From contig JAHBAN010000105.1 in NCBI GenBank assembly GCA_018500075.1, forward strand, positions 1 to 42,515: 42,515 nucleotides of DNA, read 5' to 3'. The position numbers were made by a program, and so were the translations under genes. This stretch comes from Flavobacteriia bacterium (GTDB lineage: Bacteria; Bacteroidota; Bacteroidia; Flavobacteriales; Flavobacteriaceae). Positions 9,297 through 16,984 of this stretch are shown piece after piece; positions within the stretch are counted from its first letter, which is position 1; every line of letters starts with the position of its first letter. The notes under the pieces were generated by a model. It did no database searches. It had not been told where the DNA came from and saw only the letters and a program-made list of their open reading frames with translations.

Positions 9297-9414
9297 CCTT
9301 TTTCTTTCTAAAAATATCCCGGGGGTGAGGCGAAGCCGAGGGGGCTGGCCCCCTCACCGCGCGCGTCACCGCGCGCGTCACCGCGCGCGGGTCGGATCGG
9401 CGAAGCTGATCCGA
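9297..9414 (+). repeat. Intergenic repeat, copy B
   Basis: Copy B lies between cobS and cobT. In order it has CCTTTTTCTTTCT then AAAATATCCCGGGGG (9297-9325), a hairpin GAGGGGGC-TG-GCCCCCTC (9338-9355), three exact tandem copies of the 12-mer TCACCGCGCGCG (9354-9389), and a third hairpin TCGGATC...GATCCGA (9392-9398 and 9408-9414) in place of the ATTTTCGC hairpin of copies A and D. The module order is that of copy D. The AT-rich end faces the cobT start codon at 15 bases, so it may shape the cobT leader. Confidence 0.85.
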
Positions 9415-9422
9415 AGCTGGCC

Positions 9423-10409
9423 TCATCCCAAGCTCACACTTGCGGCTGATTCCGGCAGTTCCTCGTCAAACAGGCGCTGGTAGAATTCGGCCACGGTCTG
9501 GCGTTCGAGCTCGTCGCATTTGTTGAGGAAGGTCAGGCGGAAGGCATAGCCGACATTGCGGAAAATCTCGGCGTTTTGCGCCCAGGCAATAACGGTGCGC
9601 GGCGACATCACGGTCGAAAGGTCGCCGTTCATGAAGGCCGTGCGGGTGAGATCGGCGACTTGCACCATGTGCCGGACAGTCTTGCGGCCGGCCTCTGTGT
9701 TGTAATGCGGGTTTTTCGCCAGAATGATCTGGGTTTCGGCGTCAATCGAGAGGTAGTTGAGCGTTGACACAAGCGACCAGCGGTCCATCTGGCCCTGGTT
9801 GATCTGTTGTGTGCCGTGGTAGAGGCCCGTGGTGTCTCCAAGGCCAACCGTGTTGGCGGTCGCAAACAGGCGGAAATAGGGGTTTGGCGTGATGACTTCG
9901 TTCTGGTCAAGCAGGGTGAGTTTGCCGTCCACTTCCAGCACGCGCTGGATCACAAACATCACATCGGCGCGGCCTGCGTCATATTCGTCAAAGACGATTG
10001 CGGTCGGGTTGCGCAGCGCCCAGGGCAGGATGCCTTCCTGAAATTCGGTGACTTGCTTGCCGTCGCGCAGCTTGATGGCGTCTTTGCCGATCAGGTCGAT
10101 GCGCGAGATGTGGCTGTCAAGATTGACGCGCACACAGGGCCAGTTGAGCTGGCTGGCGACCTGTTCGATATGGGTCGATTTGCCGGTGCCGTGATAGCCC
10201 TGAATCATCACCCGGCGGTTGTGGGAGAAGCCTGCGAGGATGGCCAGAGTTGTATCCGGGTCAAATTTGTAGGTGCTGTCCATGTCAGGCACGCGCGCGC
10301 TGCGCTCGGCGAAGGCGGGCACAGTCATATCGGTGTCGATGCCGAAGACATCACGCACAGAAATTTTCTCGGTGGGTTTTGCGTTGATGTCGATCATACC
10401 GTCCGCCAT
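9423..10409 (-). CDS. cobS: Cobaltochelatase subunit CobS (AAA+ ATPase)
   Basis: A 328-residue AAA+ ATPase that forms a chaperone-like ring with CobT and drives CobN-dependent cobalt insertion into the corrin ring. Walker A is GYHGTGKS at 71-78 and Walker B is IVFDEYD at about 138-144; the sensor region FATANTVG follows. Length is typical. An AAGGA lies eight bases before the ATG. It is the first gene of a cobS-cobT pair on the minus strand, and nothing else of B12 synthesis is nearby. The upstream gap was checked for a cobalamin riboswitch; no B12-box-like sequence was seen. Confidence 0.96.
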   Translation of the reverse strand: MADGMIDINAKPTEKISVRDVFGIDTDMTVPAFAERSARVPDMDSTYKFDPDTTLAILAGFSHNRRVMIQGYHGTGKSTHIEQVASQLNWPCVRVNLDSHISRIDLIGKDAIKLRDGKQVTEFQEGILPWALRNPTAIVFDEYDAGRADVMFVIQRVLEVDGKLTLLDQNEVITPNPYFRLFATANTVGLGDTTGLYHGTQQINQGQMDRWSLVSTLNYLSIDAETQIILAKNPHYNTEAGRKTVRHMVQVADLTRTAFMNGDLSTVMSPRTVIAWAQNAEIFRNVGYAFRLTFLNKCDELERQTVAEFYQRLFDEELPESAASVSLG

Positions 10410-10432
10410 AGCCGGATTCCTTCATATCTCGA

Positions 10433-10461
10433 AAATTGTTACAGTTGTGGTGCAACAATTT
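10433..10461. promoter_or_regulatory. Inverted repeat upstream of cobS
   Basis: Perfect eight-base arms AAATTGTT (10433-10440) and AACAATTT (10454-10461) surround 13 bases, 24 bases before the cobS start on the minus strand. This AT-rich dyad in a GC-rich gap could be an operator or part of the cobS promoter. No cognate regulator is recognised. Confidence 0.3.
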
Positions 10462-10631
10462 CGGGGCAAGGGCAAGGCCAAGCCCGCAGATAGGCGCGCG
10501 CGGGGCAAAATTGAACTGGCGGGCTTGTGTGCGTGCTGTGTTACGGTGAGGTCACGCGAAGGTGCGCAGGCTTGAGCTGCGCAGCTTGCGCGCCTGCGCT
10601 AGACTTGCACAGACCGGATAGGGAGCATGAT

Positions 10632-11099
10632 ATGAAAAGACGGGTGTTTATCTTCACAGCCTTTGGCGCGGCGGCGGGTCTGACGTTTGGGCGGGGCGCA
10701 GGGGCGCAGCCGTTTGAGGTGATGCGCAGCGATGCCGCCTGGCGGGCCATGCTCTCGCCCCTGCAATATAGGGTGATGCGTCAGGAGGGCACCGAGCCGG
10801 CGGGGTCTTCACCGCTGGACAAGCTCTATGAGGCAGGGATGTATCACTGCCGCGGTTGTGATCTGGCCGTCTATAGCTCGGAGCATAAATACGACAGCGG
10901 CACCGGCTGGCCGAGCTTTTATCAGGCGCAGAACAAGGCGATCGAAACCAAAACAGATTACAAGTTGATCTATCCGCGCACCGAGTGTCATTGCCGTCGC
11001 TGCGGCAGCCATTTTGGCCATATCTTCAACGACGGGCCAAAGCCCACGGGCAAGCGGCATTGTCTCAACGGGGTGAGTCTGGTGTTCAAGCCGGCCTGA
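10632..11099 (+). CDS. msrB: Exported peptide-methionine (R)-S-oxide reductase MsrB
   Basis: A 155-residue MsrB that reduces methionine-R-sulfoxide in proteins. The first 25 residues look like an export signal: a twin-arginine-like start (KRRVFIF), a hydrophobic run and a GAGA end; the mature enzyme should therefore be periplasmic. Zinc cysteines are C73/C76 (CRGC) and C121/C124 (CRRC). The GWPSF motif is at 92-96 and the catalytic cysteine is C144 in RHCLNGVSL. The ATG at 10632 has AGGGAG close upstream; the frame stays open for 35 codons before it without a good start. The leader holds an inverted repeat GCGCAGGC...GCCTGCGC (10564-10571, 10592-10599) with a palindrome AGCTGCGCAGCT in its loop. 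Confidence 0.93.
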   Translation: MKRRVFIFTAFGAAAGLTFGRGAGAQPFEVMRSDAAWRAMLSPLQYRVMRQEGTEPAGSSPLDKLYEAGMYHCRGCDLAVYSSEHKYDSGTGWPSFYQAQNKAIETKTDYKLIYPRTECHCRRCGSHFGHIFNDGPKPTGKRHCLNGVSLVFKPA

Positions 11100-11123
11100 G
11101 CGGGGGCCGCCCTGTGGGCCGCG

Positions 11124-11747
11124 TCATTTGAAGTTGCGGCTCACGTTGATTTGATCCCAGGCCCAGACGACTTCTTGCAACTGCTCTTCTTGCGAGCGGT
11201 CGCCGCCGTTCATGTCGGGGTGCAGCACCTTGATGAGCTTTTTGTAGGTCTTGCGAATCTCGGCTTTGGACCAATGGTCCTTGGCTTCCAAAATCTCGAT
11301 GGCGCGGCGCTCGGTCGGGGGCAGACGGCGCGATCCGCCGCCGCCTTTGCCGGGGTTTTTTGTTGCGTTGGCGCCAAGGACCTGATGGGGGTCTTCGATG
11401 CCAAGGCGCGCCCATGCGCGCGCTTCCGGATCGCCTATGGGCTTGGTTTCGCGCTCCCAGACCTTGTCTTTGGACATCTGGGCGTTCATCTCGGCTTCTG
11501 TCGTGCCGTCAAAGAAGTTCCACTTCAGATTATACTCGCGAATGTGCTCTTTGCAGAACCACAGATATTCGTCGAGCACATCGGGCGCGCGGGGCGCGCG
11601 GAACTTGCCGGCCTCTTCGCAGCCTGCGTGTTCGCACTGGCGCGTTGATGTTTCGGAGGCGCCAGACATTCCACGGCGACCGCGCGGGTTTTTCTTTTTG
11701 GCGGATGACACAGACATATCAAAACCGAAAGGATCTGCTTTGGGCAT
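11124..11747 (-). CDS. J-domain (DnaJ-like) protein
   Basis: A 207-residue protein with a J domain at its C-terminus instead of the start. The HPD tripeptide that activates DnaK is at 176-178, within a helix pattern KTYKKLIKVLHPDMNGG. The first 30 residues are basic and low in complexity. A short cysteine/histidine patch follows (C38, C43, C65, H68), which could bind a metal. There is no G/F region, DnaJ zinc finger or client-binding domain, so it probably recruits DnaK to a specific job. It lies tail to tail with msrB and head to head with bolA (75 bases apart). Confidence 0.9.
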   Translation of the reverse strand: MPKADPFGFDMSVSSAKKKNPRGRRGMSGASETSTRQCEHAGCEEAGKFRAPRAPDVLDEYLWFCKEHIREYNLKWNFFDGTTEAEMNAQMSKDKVWERETKPIGDPEARAWARLGIEDPHQVLGANATKNPGKGGGGSRRLPPTERRAIEILEAKDHWSKAEIRKTYKKLIKVLHPDMNGGDRSQEEQLQEVVWAWDQINVSRNFK

Positions 11748-11822
11748 GGGAACTCTCTTTTCGCGACTGGCTTAGCACTCTAGTGTGTTTGAAACTGGGG
11801 GAAAGAGGAAAGAGCGTAAAAA

Positions 11823-12074
11823 ATGAATATGGAAGCAAAAATTCGCGCGGCGCTTGTGGCAGCGTTTGAGGCGACGGCGCTTGAGGTGATCAATGAATCC
11901 CATCAGCACAGCGGCCATGCCGGCGATGATGGCTCAGGCGAGAGCCACTTTCGGGTGCGTATGACGGCGGCGGGATTTGACGCGATGAGCCGTGTGGCGC
12001 GCCACCGTGCCGTTCATGCGGCTCTGGGGCCGCTCAACGAGCAGATTCACGCTTTGGCGTTGGAGCTGTCCTGA
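11823..12074 (+). CDS. BolA family protein
   Basis: An 83-residue BolA-type protein with the class fold: an N-terminal helix, a histidine-containing loop (HQHSGHAG), the SHFRVRM strand, and the RVARHRAVHAALGPL helix. BolA proteins pair with monothiol glutaredoxins in iron-sulfur handling, and the histidines are the usual ligands. The leader AGAGGAAAGAG is rich in purines; either the ATG at 11823 or that at 11829 could be used. The 3' end overlaps the DUF4177 gene on the other strand by 28 bases. Confidence 0.92.
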   Translation: MNMEAKIRAALVAAFEATALEVINESHQHSGHAGDDGSGESHFRVRMTAAGFDAMSRVARHRAVHAALGPLNEQIHALALELS

Positions 12075-12430
12075 TCGGTCTCTGGCGCCCCGCTCAGGGA
12101 CGTCGCGGGACGGCTTGTGAGCAGCGGCTCAGGCTTTGGCGCAAGCTTTGCCTCGCTGCGCGGGGCAGGGTTTGCGGCCGGGGTCTGGGCATCCTCTGCG
12201 GCTTGAAGTGCTTTGCGAAACACGAGCACCGAGCGATAGACCGTCGTGCGTGCGCGAAAGCCCGAGCGTTCTTCGCTGGGCAAGGTTTCGGCGCGCAGGA
12301 AGGCCCAGCCGGCTTTGGCCTCTGTGTTGATCAGCTCTTGCAGGGAATGCGCGAAACGGTCCTCGTTTGATTTGAGGCCCTTGGCTTTCAGGCCTTTGCG
12401 GGGGGCGGGGATAACTTTGTATTCGTGCAT
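12047..12430 (-). CDS. DUF4177-like protein
   Basis: A 127-residue small protein. The first 75 residues match the DUF4177 pattern: MHEYKVIPAP, a central ELINTEAKAGWAFLRAE segment and a late strand VYRSVLVFRK. The remaining 50 residues are Ala/Pro/Ser/Glu-rich and probably disordered. The function of the family is unknown. The coding end runs 28 bases into the end of bolA on the opposite strand, and that part encodes only the disordered tail. A separate promoter is likely, since the next gene upstream faces the same way only after gaps and strand changes. Confidence 0.75.
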   Translation of the reverse strand: MHEYKVIPAPRKGLKAKGLKSNEDRFAHSLQELINTEAKAGWAFLRAETLPSEERSGFRARTTVYRSVLVFRKALQAAEDAQTPAANPAPRSEAKLAPKPEPLLTSRPATSLSGAPETDQDSSNAKA

Positions 12431-12506
12431 TCTGGTCTCTTTTGCGGCTCATGTCGCGCCAAGGGCCGAGGGCGGCGGCGCGGCAGTTTCTAACGATCGG
12501 TGCCTG

Positions 12507-12998
12507 TCAGGCTTTGTGGCGGATGCCCATCGGGCGTCCGACAAAGCCCGGCACGGGGAGGGTTGCGTGCGCGGCGCGCATGGTTTGAAAGGTTTGCAGG
12601 ATATCCGCCGGCATAGGGGCGACCTTTGGGCCTGACTGGTCGATGTGCAGGCACATTCCCTCGCCGCCCGCAGAGACCCATCCGTCCTGATGGATCAGCT
12701 CTTGGCAGAAGTGGATAGACTTATCATTCATATCAAGCACTTGGAAGGTTGCGCGCAGGGTGTCGCCCTGATGGACCTCGCGCATATAGTGCATATGATA
12801 TTCGGCGGAATAGGTTGTGTGGCCTGTGCGGGCGAGGTAATCGCCGCCAAAGCCGATCTCTTGCCACAGCGCATCCACGCCCAAATCCATGAGCACATTA
12901 TAATAGGCCATGTTGAGGTGACCGTTGAAGTCGATCCACTCGGGGCGCACGACCATCGGCTCGGAGAGAAAGGGCTGTGAGAGAAAGGGCTGTGTCAT
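12507..12998 (-). CDS. Hotdog-fold thioesterase
   Basis: A 163-residue acyl-CoA thioesterase of the 4-hydroxybenzoyl-CoA thioesterase/FadM type. The catalytic strand-helix WIDFNGHLNMAYYNVLMDLG sits at the N-terminus, and the HYMREVHQGDTLRATFQVL pattern of the central helix and sheet follows. The substrate is unknown. The start lies eight bases after the gatB stop, so the two genes are probably cotranscribed. The first codons contain an exact tandem duplication of 15 bases (12964-12978 and 12979-12993) that doubles the residues QPFLS in frame and looks recent. Confidence 0.85.
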   Translation of the reverse strand: MTQPFLSQPFLSEPMVVRPEWIDFNGHLNMAYYNVLMDLGVDALWQEIGFGGDYLARTGHTTYSAEYHMHYMREVHQGDTLRATFQVLDMNDKSIHFCQELIHQDGWVSAGGEGMCLHIDQSGPKVAPMPADILQTFQTMRAAHATLPVPGFVGRPMGIRHKA

Positions 12999-13006
12999 CC
13001 TGTTTT

Positions 13007-14521
13007 TCAGCCGCCGAGTTTGGTCTGAACCAGATCATTCACGGCCTTCGGATTGGCTTTGCCGCCTGTGGCTTTCATGACCTGACCGACAAACCAGCCG
13101 GCGAGCTTCGGGTTTTCGCGCGCTTTTTCGACCTGTGCGGGATTGGCGGCGATGATCTCGTCGAGGGCGGTTTCGATTGCGCCTGTGTCGGTGACTTGCT
13201 TCATCCCGCGTGACTCGACGATCTGGGCAGGCTCGCCGCCTTCGGTGTAGACAATCTCAAACAGGTCTTTGGCAATCTTGCCCGATATTGTATCGGCTGC
13301 GATCAGGTCGATGATCCCGCCGAGCTGGGCCGGTGAGACGGGGCTTTCGCTGATGTCTTTGTCGCCATCTTTTTTGAGGCGGCCAAAGAGTTCGTTGATG
13401 ACCCAGTTTGCGGCGGTCTTGCCGTCGCGGCCTGCGGCGACCTCTTCAAAGTAGGTTGCGTTCTGGTTCTCGGCTGTGAGCACCGAGGCGTCATATTCTG
13501 TCAAACCGTAGTCTGACATGAAGCGCGCGCGTTTTGCGTCGGGCAGCTCGGGCAGGGAGGCGGCGATTTCATCGACCCAGGATTGCTCGATTTCAAGGGG
13601 CATCAAGTCGGGGTCGGGGAAATAGCGGTAATCATGCGCCTCTTCTTTGGAGCGCATAGAGCGGGTTTCGCCTTTGTCCGGATCGTAAAGGCGGGTTTCT
13701 TGTATGACTTCGCCGCCGTCTTCCAGAATTTTGATCTGGCGGCGGGCTTCATAGTCGATGGCCTGCTGGATAAAGCGCATCGAGTTCATATTCTTGATTT
13801 CGCAGCGCGTGCCGAGGTGGCTGAAGTCTTGCGTTGCCATATATTTTTCGTGCTGCCCGGCGCGACAGACCGAGACATTGACGTCGGCGCGCAGATTGCC
13901 GTTTTGCATATTGCCATCACAGGTGCCCAGATAGCGCAGGATCTGGCGCAGCTTGACAACATAGGCCGCGGCCTCTTCGGGGCTGCGAATATCGGGGCGC
14001 GAGACGATTTCCATCAGTGCAACGCCTGTGCGGTTGAGATCGACAAAGGACATATTCGGGTCCATGTCGTGGATCGATTTGCCAGCGTCCTGCTCGAGGT
14101 GAATGCGCTCCACGCGCACAAGGCGCGCCACGCCGGGGGCCATATCGACAAGGATTTCGCCTTCGCCGACAATCGGCTCGTAAAGCTGGCTGATCTGGTA
14201 GCCCTGCGGCAAATCAGGGTAGAAATAGTTTTTGCGGTCAAAGGCGGACTTGAGGTGAATTTGGGCCTTGAGGCCAAGGCCCGTGCGCACGGCCTGCGCG
14301 ACGCAGAACTCGTTGATCACAGGCAGCATACCGGGCATCGCGGCGTCGACAAAGGCCACATTGGCGTTTGGCTCGGCTCCAAAGAGGGTTGAGGCGCCAG
14401 AAAACAGCTTGGCCTTGGAGCTGACCTGCGCATGGACTTCCATGCCGATCACAAGTTCCCAGTCATATTTCGCCCCCGCGATCACTTTGGGTTGCGGTGT
14501 TTCATAGGCCAGATCTAGCAT
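13007..14521 (-). CDS. gatB: Asp-tRNA(Asn)/Glu-tRNA(Gln) amidotransferase subunit B
   Basis: A 504-residue GatB, the kinase and tRNA-binding subunit of the GatCAB complex that turns Glu-tRNA(Gln) and Asp-tRNA(Asn) into the correct amide forms. The opening WELVIGMEVHAQ, the KNYFYPDLPQGYQISQ segment and the DLNRTGVALMEIVS segment are hallmarks of the family. The C-terminal YqeY-like domain ends in GKANPKAVNDLVQTKL. An AGGACGAGG precedes the ATG. gatA and gatC are not adjacent. An unrecognised gene lies upstream and a thioesterase downstream on the same strand. Confidence 0.97.
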   Translation of the reverse strand: MLDLAYETPQPKVIAGAKYDWELVIGMEVHAQVSSKAKLFSGASTLFGAEPNANVAFVDAAMPGMLPVINEFCVAQAVRTGLGLKAQIHLKSAFDRKNYFYPDLPQGYQISQLYEPIVGEGEILVDMAPGVARLVRVERIHLEQDAGKSIHDMDPNMSFVDLNRTGVALMEIVSRPDIRSPEEAAAYVVKLRQILRYLGTCDGNMQNGNLRADVNVSVCRAGQHEKYMATQDFSHLGTRCEIKNMNSMRFIQQAIDYEARRQIKILEDGGEVIQETRLYDPDKGETRSMRSKEEAHDYRYFPDPDLMPLEIEQSWVDEIAASLPELPDAKRARFMSDYGLTEYDASVLTAENQNATYFEEVAAGRDGKTAANWVINELFGRLKKDGDKDISESPVSPAQLGGIIDLIAADTISGKIAKDLFEIVYTEGGEPAQIVESRGMKQVTDTGAIETALDEIIAANPAQVEKARENPKLAGWFVGQVMKATGGKANPKAVNDLVQTKLGG

Positions 14522-14619
14522 TGCCTCGTCCTTTTATGCGTCTCATGCAAAGTCGAGGTCGGTTCTAGGGCAGGCTTAGGGGCGGGGCAAGGGGGAGTTG
14601 GCGCGCAGTGAGCGGGGAG

Positions 14620-15921
14620 TTAGCCTTGGGGGTAGAGTGTCAGGCCGCCGTGGCCGAACTCGAGGATCTTGCCGCTGCTGATATCGCTCTTGAAATGACT
14701 GGCGATGGCGTTGAGCGCGGTGTCGCGGCCCTTGCGCAAGAGGGCGCTGCGCGGCGGCAGATAGGTCCCCGGTGCCGGACCAAGCTCGGCTTCGGCCCAG
14801 AGCAGCGGGTGCAGCTCGTGGAGGTTTTCGCGCAGGATGTGATCAAACATCGAATGGATGTTTTTGCGCACTTTGCGCACCACATCGGGCGCTTCGACAG
14901 GGGTGCGGGCCGGTGACATTGTGATGCCGGTGTAGGCGGCCAGAAGATTGGCAATATGTTGATCGGGCTGAAGGTAGAGAATGTCGCGCAGACCATCGAG
15001 GAAAAAATTGACATCCAAGCTGCGCGCGGCGCCCTGATCGACCCGGAGGGCGTCAAGAAAGACCCATGTATAGCCCCCATTTCCCCAGATGTGATGGGAG
15101 CGGGCGGCGGTGCGGCGGGCCTCAAGCTCGAGCGCTTCGTAAGAGCCAAACCAGCGTGGCAAGAGAAAGTTGCCAAGGCTGCGCATCGGCGCCGTGTTGA
15201 CCGGGTTGAGATCAATCAGCCGTTCATAGGCGTCCGCTATGTGCATGGCGGGCTTGGGCTTGGCAACGACAAGGCCGCATTGGGCCGCGGCCAGAAGGGG
15301 AGAGGCGAGGGCGGTGCGCGAAAAACTGTCCAAGATATCGGTGGCGCGTTGGAAATGGGCCTCAAACAGGGCGAGATTGCGCGGAGGGATTTCATGCGAC
15401 CAATTCGAGCCGCGCCAAGCCCAGCCGATATCCATATGGGTCTGTGCCACAATATCGGCGATGGCATAATCTTCGGGGAATTCGAACAAGACATCTTCGA
15501 GCGCCTCTATGCCGGCAAGGCCCGGTGTGAGACCATCGGCAATGGCGTGTTCTGTCGCCAGAACCACATCTGTTCGAGCGCCCAGACTGAGAAGGTCGGC
15601 ATGGGGCATTCCGCAATGGGTTGCGGTTTTGCGATTGTCCGCAGAGCGGATCAGGCGGCTCAGCTCCTCCCAACGCTCCTGACGCGCCAGAAACTGGCCA
15701 CGGTCCTGAATTCGTTCCCGGCAGCTTTCTTCCGGGGGTTCGTTGGCTGTGGGAATCACGAGCTGTTCATGGAGGCGGCTGCTCGGGGGGCGCGGGGCAG
15801 TCTCGCGCGGTGTGTCCTCACCGACAGAACGCTTGGCCAAGGGGAAGCGCACCAGGGGGAGCCGGCCAAGGCTTTGACGGGCCTGCGCGGCAAATTCCGG
15901 AAAGTGAGACAAGAGTGCCAT
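14620..15921 (-). CDS. Hypothetical protein, 433 residues
   Basis: I do not recognise this protein. It has 433 residues and no signal peptide or membrane helix. The first 60 residues are basic and proline-rich, and probably disordered. From about residue 75 the protein is predicted helical, with stretches resembling TPR-type helix pairs (AIADIVAQTHMDIGWAW; AYERLIDLNPVN; MRSLGNFLLPRWFGSYEALE). Aromatic residues are frequent in the middle. An AAGGA stands ten bases before the ATG. It lies 98 bases upstream of gatB on the same strand and diverges from the lytic transglycosylase. Codon use is like that of its neighbours, so it is likely a real, vertically inherited gene. Confidence 0.8.
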   Translation of the reverse strand: MALLSHFPEFAAQARQSLGRLPLVRFPLAKRSVGEDTPRETAPRPPSSRLHEQLVIPTANEPPEESCRERIQDRGQFLARQERWEELSRLIRSADNRKTATHCGMPHADLLSLGARTDVVLATEHAIADGLTPGLAGIEALEDVLFEFPEDYAIADIVAQTHMDIGWAWRGSNWSHEIPPRNLALFEAHFQRATDILDSFSRTALASPLLAAAQCGLVVAKPKPAMHIADAYERLIDLNPVNTAPMRSLGNFLLPRWFGSYEALELEARRTAARSHHIWGNGGYTWVFLDALRVDQGAARSLDVNFFLDGLRDILYLQPDQHIANLLAAYTGITMSPARTPVEAPDVVRKVRKNIHSMFDHILRENLHELHPLLWAEAELGPAPGTYLPPRSALLRKGRDTALNAIASHFKSDISSGKILEFGHGGLTLYPQG

Positions 15922-16104
15922 ATGTGATTCGTCCTTTATCAGCCTTCTTTGTCATCGGCCAATCGGGCCAAAACAGGGCAATTACGGGTTTGATTTTGGG
16001 AAAAGGCGGTATGATTTGGTGGACTGTGCCGTGAGACGAAACAATCATGGCTGTGAGCGTGAAAAGATTGCCAAACCCGCTGCAATCGTCCTATTTGTTC
16101 GGGG

Positions 16105-16971
16105 ATGGTTGTTTCTGTTCGTCATATTGTTTTGGGGGCTGTTTTTCTCTCGGTCGTGAGCCATAGCACAGCTCAGGCCAGTGACTCTGTCCTGACCGGA
16201 GACGAGGCGGCGGCGGCTGGCAGCGCAGCGCAAGAGCCGCTTGTCGCCGCGCCGTTTCTTGGGACGGACGCGCCCCGCGCGCCCGATCCAGCGCTTGCCA
16301 AGATACGCCCCAAGGCGCGCACAACCTCGTATCGCACCGCCCGCGATGCGCGGCTGGCCCAGATCAGGCCTAAAAGCAGGCCCTATGAATTTGCTTTGCC
16401 TCACACGCGTTGGGAGCATCGGCCGGGCCATAAAGACTGGACTGCGGCGGCGATGAAGGCGGTGCTGTCACATGGGGCGCCTTTGACGCAGACTGTGCCC
16501 GATGACTATCGCGACTGGTGCCCGGCCTATAAGGAGAATGACGCGTTGCGGCGGGCGATGTTCTGGGTTGGCTTTATGTCGGCTTTGGCAAAACACGAGA
16601 GCACCTATCGTGCCGATGCGGTGGGCGGCGGGGGGCTTTGGTATGGGCTGCTCCAGATATTGCCCTCTACGGCGCGGCTTTATAACTGTCAGGCCAAGAC
16701 CGGCGAGGCGCTCAAGGACGGTGGCCTCAATCTGAGCTGTGCCACGCGGATTATGAGCAAGACGGTTGCGCGCGACCAGATCATTCACGGGTTTTTCCCC
16801 GAGACCTCGCGCAAATATCAGGGTGTGACGCAAGATTGGGGGCCGATGCATTCTTCTGCCAAGCGTGCGGAAATGGCGGCTTGGACGCGCAGGCAGGCCT
16901 ATTGTGTCTCTCGCAAGAGTTTGCGCCCGAAAGCACGCCCGAACGGTGTTTTGGCACAGAAAGACGGCTGA
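16105..16971 (+). CDS. Secreted lytic transglycosylase (SLT domain)
   Basis: A 288-residue protein with an N-terminal signal sequence (hydrophobic run to about residue 25, ending AQA). A proline- and arginine-rich linker follows in which IRPKAR and IRPKSR recur about 24 residues apart. The goose-lysozyme-like SLT domain covers about 145-245: the catalytic glutamate is in ALAKHESTYRADAVGGGG, followed by YGLLQILPSTARLY. It should cleave peptidoglycan glycan strands in the periplasm. Paired cysteines (DWC, YNC, LSC, AYC) may form disulfides. The ribosome site is weak. The end faces the DUF2244 gene; the stop codon lies inside a perfect 14-base palindrome (16965-16978). Confidence 0.88.
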   Translation: MVVSVRHIVLGAVFLSVVSHSTAQASDSVLTGDEAAAAGSAAQEPLVAAPFLGTDAPRAPDPALAKIRPKARTTSYRTARDARLAQIRPKSRPYEFALPHTRWEHRPGHKDWTAAAMKAVLSHGAPLTQTVPDDYRDWCPAYKENDALRRAMFWVGFMSALAKHESTYRADAVGGGGLWYGLLQILPSTARLYNCQAKTGEALKDGGLNLSCATRIMSKTVARDQIIHGFFPETSRKYQGVTQDWGPMHSSAKRAEMAAWTRRQAYCVSRKSLRPKARPNGVLAQKDG

Positions 16972-16984
16972 TCAGCCGGCCCGA

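Noticed and set aside
9354..9389. Tandem units as a CRISPR array
   Set aside because: The units are 12 bases and directly joined without spacers, and no cas gene is present.
10410..10631. Possible cobalamin riboswitch before cobS
   Set aside because: The gap holds a short inverted repeat but nothing like the B12 box or the large conserved core, and it is short for that element.
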